A stretch of 20,732 nt of DNA from UBA288 sp964461885 (GTDB lineage Archaea; Halobacteriota; Methanomicrobia; Methanomicrobiales; Methanospirillaceae): NCBI GenBank assembly GCA_964461885.1, contig CAYWVY010000039.1, forward strand, positions 1 to 20,732, read 5' to 3'. This document shows positions 14,886-20,732 of the stretch, in pieces (position 1 is the stretch's first letter; each line of letters starts with the position of its first letter). The translations under genes were made by a program, and so were the position numbers. The notes under the pieces are model-generated. The model ran no database searches and was not told the origin of the DNA. It saw nothing but the letters and a program-made list of their open reading frames with translations.

Positions 14886-15497
14886 ATGAAGGTGCTTGCA
14901 TTCGGCGCACATCCCGACGACCTCGAGATCGGGATGGGGGGCACGATCGCCCGCTATACGACCAGGGGCCACGAGGTCCTGATGGTGGTCGCGACCGTCC
15001 CGAACCGGCGAGAGGAGCGGGTCCGGGAGGCCGAAGAGGCGGCGTCGATCCTCGGCGCCGACCTGGTCGTGATGGACGTCGTCCCCGACGAGCTGGTCTT
15101 CTCGCGCCAGCTGGTCCGGAAGTTCGACCAGATCTACAGCGGCTTCGGACCCGACGTCGTCTACACCCACTCGAACAACGACTCGCACCAGGACCACGCG
15201 GCCGTCACGAACGCCGTGATCGCGACCACGCGCAAGAACGACTGCTCGCTCTACATGTACGAGCAGACGATCCCGGGCGGGATCGGCCCGAAGCCATTCC
15301 GGGGGCAGTATTACGTCGATGTCTCGGACACCATCATGATGAAGCTCGACTCCATCATGGCCCACCGCACCCAGCTCGACACCTACGGCCCGTGGTGGCT
15401 CGAAGGCGTCAAAGGGCGGGCCATGTACTACGGGTTCAAGATCAACGTGAAGTACGCCGAGATCTTCGAGGTCATCAAGGACATCGCGCTCTGGTAG
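14886..15497 (+). CDS. PIG-L/LmbE-family N-acetyl deacetylase
   Basis: This 203-aa zinc hydrolase removes acetyl from N-acetylglucosamine-type groups. The catalytic motif AHPDDLE (8-14) supplies H9, D11 and D12; SHQDHAAV (100-107) supplies the third zinc ligand H104. Length is at the lower end of the family but complete. It starts after an AT-rich promoter and is divergent from the acetyltransferase-flippase operon. Methanogens often carry such enzymes among surface-glycan genes; the substrate here is not shown, and lipid or small-molecule amino-sugar deacetylation are alternatives. Confidence 0.88.
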   Translation: MKVLAFGAHPDDLEIGMGGTIARYTTRGHEVLMVVATVPNRREERVREAEEAASILGADLVVMDVVPDELVFSRQLVRKFDQIYSGFGPDVVYTHSNNDSHQDHAAVTNAVIATTRKNDCSLYMYEQTIPGGIGPKPFRGQYYVDVSDTIMMKLDSIMAHRTQLDTYGPWWLEGVKGRAMYYGFKINVKYAEIFEVIKDIALW

Positions 15498-15511
15498 GAT
15501 CAAAGGGAAAC

Positions 15512-15523
15512 ATTAATTTATTA
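15512..15523 (+). promoter_or_regulatory. AT-rich promoter of the winged-helix regulator
   Basis: ATTAATTTATTA is the best TATA match before the regulator ATG at 15564, and is followed by further AT-rich sequence (TAAAATACG, TAATATAT). A GGAG site lies about 7 nt before the ATG. Confidence 0.55.
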
Positions 15524-15563
15524 AGATTCCTAAAATACGTGTTGTAATATATCGGAGATACAC

Positions 15564-15965
15564 ATGCGGCCCGAAAAGTACATGGTCTTCACTCAGAAAG
15601 AGGAGGAGTTCGCTGGACTTCTCATGAGCCTGGGGATCAAAAGGAACATCGCCAAGGTGCTCGTCTACCTCGCCTCGATCCCCGAGGCGACGTCGCGCGA
15701 GATCGAGCGCGGTACCGATCTCCGGCAGCCCGAGGTCTCGATCGCCATGCACCGGCTGATAAAGGAGGGGTGGGTCGAGAGCCGGGAGTCCAAGGCAGAG
15801 TCGAAGGGGCGCCCGGTCAAGATCTACCGGCTCTCACTGCCGATCGGCGAGGTCGTGGATGCAATCGAAGAAGAGAAGCGGGCGGAGGCGGCGAAGCAGC
15901 GCGACATCATGCAGCGCCTGCGCACCATCACCACCCAGTCCGAGGACGCAACGATCCCGAGCTGA
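15564..15965 (+). CDS. Winged-helix transcriptional regulator
   Basis: This is a 133-aa DNA-binding protein. An HTH/winged-helix domain spans about residues 14-95: LGIKRNIAKVLVYLAS, then ATSREIERGTDLRQPEVSIAMHRLIKEGWV as the recognition unit, and the wing SKGRPVKIYRLSLP. A charged coiled-coil-like tail (EEEKRAEAAKQRDIMQRL) may mediate dimerisation. It resembles small TrmB/ArsR-like regulators of methanogens; the ligand and target are unknown. It has its own strong AT-rich promoter and lies 66 nt after the PIG-L gene. Its last 38 nt overlap the end of convergent rpiA. Confidence 0.86.
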   Translation: MRPEKYMVFTQKEEEFAGLLMSLGIKRNIAKVLVYLASIPEATSREIERGTDLRQPEVSIAMHRLIKEGWVESRESKAESKGRPVKIYRLSLPIGEVVDAIEEEKRAEAAKQRDIMQRLRTITTQSEDATIPS

Positions 15966-16638
15966 CGACGCGGCAACCCGCGTCGTTTCCGACAATCGCC
16001 ACCGTTTTTTCAGAGAACCCGGCGAAGAGCCCGGCGGTCACGACCCCCGGGATCGCCTCTATCGCCCGTTCGAGCCCCGCGGGGTCGTCGATCGGTCCGA
16101 AGGACCAGTCCAGCACGAACCCGCCGTTGTCGGTCACGACCGGCCCATCCTTGGAGACCCCCTCGCGCACGCCGCCCATCCCCCCGATCTTGGCGAGCCG
16201 GCCGGCAACGAACGCGCACGAGAACGGCAGCACCTCGATCGGCACCACGGCCGAGAGAGGATCCGCAAGCTTCGCCTCGTCCACCACGATAACGAGCCGG
16301 TCGGATGCGGCAGCGATGCATTTCTCGCGCGTCTGGGCGGCGCCGCGCCCCTTGATCAGACGGAGGGCGGGGTCAACCTGGTCCGCGCCGTCGATCGTGA
16401 GAGTGAGGTGCGGGGCGTCGTTCAGGGACGAAAGAGGGATCCCGAGCGCGCGGGCGCGCGCGGCCGTCTGGTGGGACGTGGGGACGCCGACGACGACGAG
16501 CCCGTCGCGGACCCGTTCGGCGAGGCGTTCCATGGCAAAGCGCACGGTCGAGCCCGTGCCGAGCCCGACGGCCATCCCGTCCTCTATCAGATCGGCCGCC
16601 GCACGCCCGGCGGCCCGTTTCGGCCCGTCGTCTGCCAT
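15928..16638 (-). CDS. rpiA: Ribose-5-phosphate isomerase A
   Basis: This 236-aa cytosolic enzyme interconverts ribulose 5-phosphate and ribose 5-phosphate, supplying nucleotides. GLGTGSTV (25-32) is the phosphate-binding loop, DGAD (83-86) holds the catalytic aspartates, and KGRGAAQTREK (97-107) contains the general base E105. The family usually has KGGGGAHLREK, so the glycine/histidine run is altered while the key residues remain. The ATG at 16638 gives the normal length; upstream frame to 16914 is shadow of surE. It lies 43 nt behind surE on the same strand. The C-terminal tail overlaps the convergent regulator by 38 nt. Confidence 0.92.
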   Translation of the reverse strand: MADDGPKRAAGRAAADLIEDGMAVGLGTGSTVRFAMERLAERVRDGLVVVGVPTSHQTAARARALGIPLSSLNDAPHLTLTIDGADQVDPALRLIKGRGAAQTREKCIAAASDRLVIVVDEAKLADPLSAVVPIEVLPFSCAFVAGRLAKIGGMGGVREGVSKDGPVVTDNGGFVLDWSFGPIDDPAGLERAIEAIPGVVTAGLFAGFSEKTVAIVGNDAGCRVVSSGSLRPRTGW

Positions 16639-16681
16639 CACGGGGAGGTTCGCGGGGACAGGGGATAAGCCTCTCCCGCTC

Positions 16682-17464
16682 TCAGTCCCGGAAGAGTTCG
16701 GCGATGGCGGGAGCGGCCCCCCGCGCCGTGCAGTCGAGGGTGAGGGGGGTGACCGAGACCCGGCCCTCGCGGATCGCGTGGACGTCCGTGCCGGGCTCGG
16801 CGTCGTCGATGATGGGGCCGTCGATCCAGTAATAGGGGCGCCCGCGGGGATCGAGCCGTCGCTCGACCCCGGTCGAGAAGAGTTTCTTCGCGAGATGCGT
16901 ACACGCGTACCCACCTGTCGGCCGGGCCGGGACGTTGATGTTGATCACGTCCGTGCCGGCCGGGAACCCGTGCCGGAAGACCCGCTCGCAGCAGTCGCGG
17001 GTCACGCTCCCGGCCCCGGCGAACGACTGGGCCGACTGCCGGGGGTCGCCGAACTTGTCGCCCTGGTCCTCGACCTGGAGTGAGACTGCGATCCCGGGCA
17101 CGCCCTGGTTCGCGCCCTCGAGGGCGGCGCCGACCGTGCCCGAGGTCATGATCGACTCGAACGAGAGGTTCTCGCCGATGTTGATCCCCGAGACGATCAG
17201 GTCGGGCTCGAGCTTGAGGGCGAAGAGCCCGAGGATCACCGCGTCCGTCGGCTTTCCCGCGACCGCATACGCCTGGACCCCGTGGTGCGTGATCTCGTCC
17301 ACCCGGAGGGGCTCGAAGATCGAGATCGACCGGCCGACTGCGGACTGTTGGGTCGCGGGCGCGACCACGGTCACGTCGGCGATCGACGTGAGGGCTTCGT
17401 GGGCGGCCCAGAGCCCGACCGAGTTGACTCCGTCATCGTTCGTCAGCAGGATACGAGGCCTCAT
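16682..17464 (-). CDS. surE: 5'/3'-nucleotidase SurE
   Basis: This 260-aa metal-dependent phosphatase acts on nucleoside monophosphates. The diagnostic LLTNDDG (7-12, with D10 and D11) and S41 supply metal ligands, and VSGINIGEN (91-99, N95) supplies another. The domain-swapping C-terminal region is present. Length matches the family. A TATA-like CTTATTCC on minus about 27 bp before ATG 17464 suggests a leaderless transcript, perhaps continuing into rpiA. The gene is divergent from mfnD. Confidence 0.94.
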   Translation of the reverse strand: MRPRILLTNDDGVNSVGLWAAHEALTSIADVTVVAPATQQSAVGRSISIFEPLRVDEITHHGVQAYAVAGKPTDAVILGLFALKLEPDLIVSGINIGENLSFESIMTSGTVGAALEGANQGVPGIAVSLQVEDQGDKFGDPRQSAQSFAGAGSVTRDCCERVFRHGFPAGTDVININVPARPTGGYACTHLAKKLFSTGVERRLDPRGRPYYWIDGPIIDDAEPGTDVHAIREGRVSVTPLTLDCTARGAAPAIAELFRD

Positions 17465-17525
17465 CGGTTAGGTGTGGCGCGGGGAGAGGAATAAGGGTTC
17501 TGCCCCGCCGTTGGGTTCATCTGTG

Positions 17526-18437
17526 ATGATGGTGCACGATTGCTGCATGAAGGCGTTTCTCGCGGAGTACGCGTCGCTCACGGGCGATGCGTCAGTCGCG
17601 GCCGAAGGGGCCGCGATGCTCGGCGTGCTGAAGGCGAGCTTCGAAGCCTCGGGCTACGAGGTCGTGACGCCGGCGTCGGCCGACCTCGACGCCGAGATTC
17701 GGCGGCTCGCTCCCGGGTGCGACGCAGGCCTCGTCATCGCCCCCGACCACCTCCTCGCCGGGTTCACGCGGACCCTTGAGGGGCTCTGCCACAATGTCGG
17801 CTGCGGCGCCATGAACGTCGCTGTCGCGGCGAACAAGCAGCGGTCGTCCGCGATCCTGGCAAGCCACGGCGTTCCCGTTCCGGCTGAGCAGGCCGGGGGG
17901 CGGCGCGTGATCAAGCCGATCCGGGGCTGCGCCGCGCAGGGCGTCCGGGTCTCGGACGGGCCCGTGGGAGAGGGCGAGTTCGGCCAGGAGTTCATCGAGG
18001 GCGAACACCTCTCGGTCTCGCTCATCGGCTCGCGGGTCGTCGGTGACGCCTGCGAGTACTGGTCGGGCGACCCCCCCCTGGTTCTCGCCCTGAACCGGCA
18101 GGAGATCGAGGTCGACCCGGAGGGCTGCTTCCACTACCGCGGGGGCGAGACGCCGATCGACCACCCGCGGCGGGACGAGTGTTTCGAGGTCGCCCGGAAG
18201 GTCGTCGGGGTGCTCGGGTGTCAGGGCTACGTCGGGGTCGACCTGGTCCTCGGCGATCGGCCGTACGTGGTCGATGTCAATCCCCGGATCACGACCTCGG
18301 TCGTCGGGCTCGCCGCGGTGATGGAGGAGGAGATCGCCGACCTCCTCGTCCAGGCCTCGAAGGGGCAGGGACCGGCCGAGGTCCACCTCGCGGGCCGCGC
18401 CCGGTACGGGGCCGACGGCACGGTGACCCGCCTGTGA
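17526..18437 (+). CDS. mfnD: Tyramine--L-glutamate ligase, methanofuran biosynthesis
   Basis: This ATP-grasp enzyme of about 303 aa joins glutamate to tyramine in the methanofuran pathway. Features are a pre-ATP-grasp domain (about 8-110), the nucleotide lysine in VIKPIRGCAAQG (K130), QEFIEGEHLSVSLIG (154-168), and the metal-binding GVDLVLGDRPYVVDVNPR (D239, D250, N252). The following gene mfnF, with a 4-nt GTGA overlap, strongly supports this assignment. The start is uncertain: ATG 17526, ATG 17529 or MKAFLAEY at 17547 all follow the TATA-like GGAATAAGG near 17488. The cofactor link marks the organism as a methanogen or relative. Confidence 0.87.
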   Translation: MMVHDCCMKAFLAEYASLTGDASVAAEGAAMLGVLKASFEASGYEVVTPASADLDAEIRRLAPGCDAGLVIAPDHLLAGFTRTLEGLCHNVGCGAMNVAVAANKQRSSAILASHGVPVPAEQAGGRRVIKPIRGCAAQGVRVSDGPVGEGEFGQEFIEGEHLSVSLIGSRVVGDACEYWSGDPPLVLALNRQEIEVDPEGCFHYRGGETPIDHPRRDECFEVARKVVGVLGCQGYVGVDLVLGDRPYVVDVNPRITTSVVGLAAVMEEEIADLLVQASKGQGPAEVHLAGRARYGADGTVTRL

Positions 18438-19351
18438 TCGGGGTCGACATCGGCGGCGCGAACCTCAAGGTCGCGGACGAGCGCGGGTCCGCGGTCCACT
18501 ACTGCCCGCTCTGGACGGGCGCGCCGATAGCGGACCTGCTCAAACCGTACGCGGGCGAGGAGGCGGTCGTCGTGATGTCGGGCGAGCTCGCCGACTGCTT
18601 CTCGTCGAAGGCGGAGGGGATCGCGTTCATCGTCGGCGAGGTCCGGTCGGTCCTCCCGGACGCCCGGTTCTACGGGACCGACGGGCAGTTCCACGACGGC
18701 CCGGACCCGAGCCTCGCCGCGGCGAACTGGCTCGCCTCCGCGGACTGGCTCCGCGAAAAGCACCCGGACTCGGTGCTCCTCGACATCGGGTCGACCACGG
18801 CCGACGTCGTGCCCCTCGGCGCGTTCGACCGCCTCATCGGCCTGACCGACCTGGACCGGCTCCAGCAGGGGTACCTGGTCTACACGGGGATGCTCAGGAC
18901 GACGGTCCCGGCGATCGTCAGGACAGTCGAGGTCGGCGGCGTCCGGACGCCGCTCGCGTCCGAGCACTTCGCCCAGTCCGGCGACGTCCACCTCGCGCTC
19001 GGCCACATCGGCCCCGACGACTACAGCTGCGACACGCCGGACCGCGGCCCCCGGACGCGGGAGGGCGCCCTGCGGCGGATCGCGCGGACCGTCTGCGCCG
19101 ACCTCGAGGAGATCGGGGAAGGGGCCGCCTTCTCGATCGCGCGGCAGGTCTGGGCGGCGCAGCTCGACGAGGTCAGGGAGGCGGTCGGGGCCGCGATCGC
19201 GTCCGCGGGGGCCCGCGAGGTCCTGGTGGCCGGCATCGGGGCGCCGACCTTTGCGCCCGTGCTCGGCGGGACCGCGCTTGACGCTCCCGGCGCGGACGCC
19301 CTGCCGGCCCATGCGGTGCGGGCGCTGGGGCTCCGGGATCGCGTGCCGTGA
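18434..19351 (+). CDS. mfnF: MfnF, methanofuran core-coupling enzyme (hydantoinase/oxoprolinase-like)
   Basis: This 305-aa protein belongs to the family once called 'H4MPT-linked C1 transfer pathway protein', now known as MfnF. That enzyme condenses glutamyl-tyramine with aminomethylfuran diphosphate to give the methanofuran core. The ASKHA-like nucleotide/phosphate fold shows in VDIGGANLKV (4-13), LLDIGSTTADVVPL (115-128) and the closing GIGAPTF. The GTG start at 18434 overlaps the mfnD stop by 4 nt, and its own stop overlaps the next small ORF by 4 nt, so all three are coupled. The longer frame starting at 18179 is shadow of mfnD. Confidence 0.88.
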   Translation: MIGVDIGGANLKVADERGSAVHYCPLWTGAPIADLLKPYAGEEAVVVMSGELADCFSSKAEGIAFIVGEVRSVLPDARFYGTDGQFHDGPDPSLAAANWLASADWLREKHPDSVLLDIGSTTADVVPLGAFDRLIGLTDLDRLQQGYLVYTGMLRTTVPAIVRTVEVGGVRTPLASEHFAQSGDVHLALGHIGPDDYSCDTPDRGPRTREGALRRIARTVCADLEEIGEGAAFSIARQVWAAQLDEVREAVGAAIASAGAREVLVAGIGAPTFAPVLGGTALDAPGADALPAHAVRALGLRDRVP

Positions 19352-19491
19352 ACCGGTGGGTCCTCGCGCTGGCCCTGCTCGCGGTCTCGCTCGGGCTGAG
19401 CGCGGTCCTCTTTCTGCTCGGCTTTCCGTTCTTCTTCGTGGTCTTCTTCCTGCCGCTCATTCCCCTTCTCGACCGGCGCGGCGCGGACTGA
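19348..19491 (+). CDS. Small hydrophobic membrane protein, third gene of mfn operon
   Basis: This 47-aa protein begins at GTG 19348, overlapping the mfnF stop by 4 nt (GTGA). Almost all of it is hydrophobic: a helix at about residues 4-24 (VLALALLAVSLGLSAVLFLL) and a second aromatic-rich one at about 25-41 (FPFFFVVFFLPLIP), ending in DRRGAD. The charge pattern suggests a two-helix hairpin. No function is known to me. Coupling to mfnF argues that it is expressed. Its last 35 nt overlap the convergent zinc-ribbon gene. Confidence 0.7.
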   Translation: MNRWVLALALLAVSLGLSAVLFLLGFPFFFVVFFLPLIPLLDRRGAD

Positions 19492-19996
19492 AGATCCCGC
19501 TGCCGGCCGTTGCCCGCGGAGGCCCCGATGAGGAGAGGTGAAGAAAGGAGACCGGGATCGTCACTCCGAAGAGCTGCGTGGTCGTGATCGGGGGGAGAGG
19601 CAGGGCCGCGTAGGACCGGATCGTGGCGCGGTCGAGCACGATGCCGAGGTGCTCGAGCGTCCGGGCGGTCCGGCCCGGGGGCATGTGTTCGGCCAGGACT
19701 GCGGCGAGCTCGACGATCGGCGCGCCGTGCCGGGTCCCGGGGTAGAACGGGGAGTCGGCGTAGCAGAGACGTCCGCACCGGGCGCACCGGAACCGTTTCA
19801 CGGCGACGCGGATGGTACGGACGGCGCCGCCATCCGTGACCGTGGCGAACCGCTTGGACCGGGAGTCGTGGGGCCGCACGGCTCCGCCGCAGTAGGTGCA
19901 GGCGTCGAGGTTCTCGTAGACTGTCCCGTCGACGGCGACGAGGCCCTTTCGGATCAGGTCGACCATCAACGGAGCGATCGGGACGGGACGTGTCAT
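19457..19996 (-). CDS. Zinc-ribbon/HTH protein, possibly transposase-derived
   Basis: This 179-aa protein has a four-cysteine zinc ribbon, CTYC (C33, C36) and CARC (C71, C74, with C78 nearby). A helix-turn-helix-like region follows (about 94-130, LAAVLAEHMPPGRTARTLEHLGIVLDRATIRSYA). This order resembles the N-terminal DNA-binding part of some transposases, but no DDE catalytic domain follows. The last 25 residues (after FLHLSS) are low in complexity and overlap the mfn-linked ORF, so the true protein may have been cut at that point. The ATG at 19996 has a TATA box (20033-20040) and a short leader. It may be a regulator of the divergent fdhA or a remnant; family not identified. Confidence 0.68.
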   Translation of the reverse strand: MTRPVPIAPLMVDLIRKGLVAVDGTVYENLDACTYCGGAVRPHDSRSKRFATVTDGGAVRTIRVAVKRFRCARCGRLCYADSPFYPGTRHGAPIVELAAVLAEHMPPGRTARTLEHLGIVLDRATIRSYAALPLPPITTTQLFGVTIPVSFLHLSSSGPPRATAGSGIFSPRRAGREGE

Positions 19997-20032
19997 GCAA
20001 ATACCTGCGCTCTTGAACGTGAACCGGGGGTG

Positions 20033-20040
20033 ATATTTAA
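20033..20040 (-). promoter_or_regulatory. TATA box of the zinc-ribbon gene
   Basis: On minus the element reads TTAAATAT, about 40 bp before ATG 19996, leaving a leader of about 15 nt. Confidence 0.6.
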
Positions 20041-20112
20041 ACGTTCTGCCGCGGACGGCGTCAGACTCGTGGGATCACCCACCGATATTCAGCAAAAATC
20101 CACAGTAAAACC

Positions 20113-20125
20113 AGTATAATTAAAT
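20113..20125 (+). promoter_or_regulatory. TATA box of fdhA
   Basis: AGTATAATTAAAT lies about 45 bp before the fdhA ATG, implying a leader of about 20 nt that contains a GAGG ribosome site 7 nt before the start. The two TATA boxes in 19997-20164 are divergent, so this 168-bp gap holds both promoters. Confidence 0.65.
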
Positions 20126-20164
20126 AGGTTAACTCGCAGACATTCTGCTGTTCGAGGACTCTCT

Positions 20165-20732
20165 ATGGAGATGAAATACGTACCTACAACGTGCCCGTAT
20201 TGCGGCACCGGATGCGGGTTCAACCTGGTCGTCAAGGACGGCAAGGTCGTCGGGGTCTCACCCTGGCAGCGGAACCCGGTCAACGAAGGCAAGCTCTGCC
20301 CCAAGGGCAACTACGCCTGGGAGTTTATCAACGCCGAGGACCGGCTGACGACTCCGCTGATCAAGAAGGACGGCAAGTTCGTCGAGGCCTCCTGGGACGA
20401 GGCGCTTGACCTGGTCGCTTCGAAGCTGAAGCAGTACCAGGGCGAGCAGAGCGCGGCCCTCTCGTCGGCCCGTGTCTCAAACGAAGAGAACTACCTGATG
20501 CAGAAGTTCGCGCGCGTGGCCATGAAGACGCCGAACGTGGACCACTGCGCCCGCCTCTGCCACGCTTCGACGGTCGTCGGCCTCGCCGGCGCCTTCGGCT
20601 CCGGTGCGATGACCCAGTCGATCAAGGACATCGCCGACGCGGACGTCCTCTTCATCATCGGGACCAACACACTTGAACAGCACCCCCTGATCGGCCGGCG
20701 GATCATGCAGGCCAAGATGAGGGGTGCCAAGA
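20165..20732 (+). CDS. fdhA: Formate dehydrogenase alpha subunit, N-terminal part
   Basis: This is the N-terminal 189 residues of a molybdopterin/tungstopterin enzyme that oxidises formate to CO2 with coenzyme F420 through its beta subunit. The 4Fe-4S ligands are TCPYCGTGC (C10, C13, C17) and KLCPKGN (C45). DHCARLCHASTVVGL places cysteine C132 where selenocysteine sits in Sec-type enzymes, so this is a Cys-form FdhA. RVSNEENYLMQKFARV and ADVLFIIGTN are further family landmarks. The gene is cut by the window edge; fdhB is expected beyond it. FwdB/FmdB of formyl-methanofuran dehydrogenase is related, but the DHCARLCH context and N-terminal cluster favour FdhA. Confidence 0.92.
   Translation, partial: MEMKYVPTTCPYCGTGCGFNLVVKDGKVVGVSPWQRNPVNEGKLCPKGNYAWEFINAEDRLTTPLIKKDGKFVEASWDEALDLVASKLKQYQGEQSAALSSARVSNEENYLMQKFARVAMKTPNVDHCARLCHASTVVGLAGAFGSGAMTQSIKDIADADVLFIIGTNTLEQHPLIGRRIMQAKMRGAK

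Overview
The window looks like chromosome from a high-GC, formate-using hydrogenotrophic methanogen, most likely Methanomicrobiales (Methanoculleus/Methanofollis-like). The grounds are an mfnD-mfnF pair for methanofuran biosynthesis, the start of an fdhA formate dehydrogenase gene, tRNA genes without encoded CCA, an archaeal-type initiator tRNA, PKD/dockerin-like surface-protein sequence, and archaeal TATA boxes 25-35 bp before many genes, several of which look leaderless. The lineage is an inference from gene content; no search was run.

Left end (1-4367, accessory): on the minus strand lies a large orphan replication protein. It has an archaeo-eukaryotic primase core, a zinc motif, a P-loop helicase-like ATPase, a winged helix and two C-terminal zinc ribbons. 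Its linker-coding DNA carries a cluster of eight identical CGGTGCA/TGCACCG heptamers that resembles replication iterons. Directly after its stop codon, in the same frame and with no spacer, begins a decapitated PKD + dockerin-like surface-protein remnant. This suggests a recombination or insertion junction.

Core region (4368-12549): an HtpX membrane protease; adjacent tRNA-Gly(TCC) and tRNA-Val(CAC); a plus-strand cluster of an unknown 170-aa protein, an M20 deacylase and a YdjM-like membrane protein; a convergent Lhr-type helicase overlapping the membrane protein by 216 bp; a 39-aa membrane peptide overlapping a sodium:solute symporter; a thioredoxin with a charged N-terminal helix; and an initiator tRNA-Met.

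Region 12590-15965: a minus-strand operon of a CysE-like hexapeptide acyltransferase and a polysaccharide flippase, divergent from a PIG-L deacetylase. These probably act on surface glycans or related conjugates. A small winged-helix regulator follows.

Region 15928-20732: rpiA and surE on minus, then a plus-strand operon mfnD-mfnF-small membrane protein with two 4-nt GTGA overlaps. A zinc-ribbon/HTH protein that may be a transposase-derived remnant lies on minus. Divergently from it, fdhA (cysteine form) runs off the right edge. The most unusual material is the primase/iteron/PKD junction at the left; most of the rest is ordinary methanogen chromosome with some small, easily missed ORFs.
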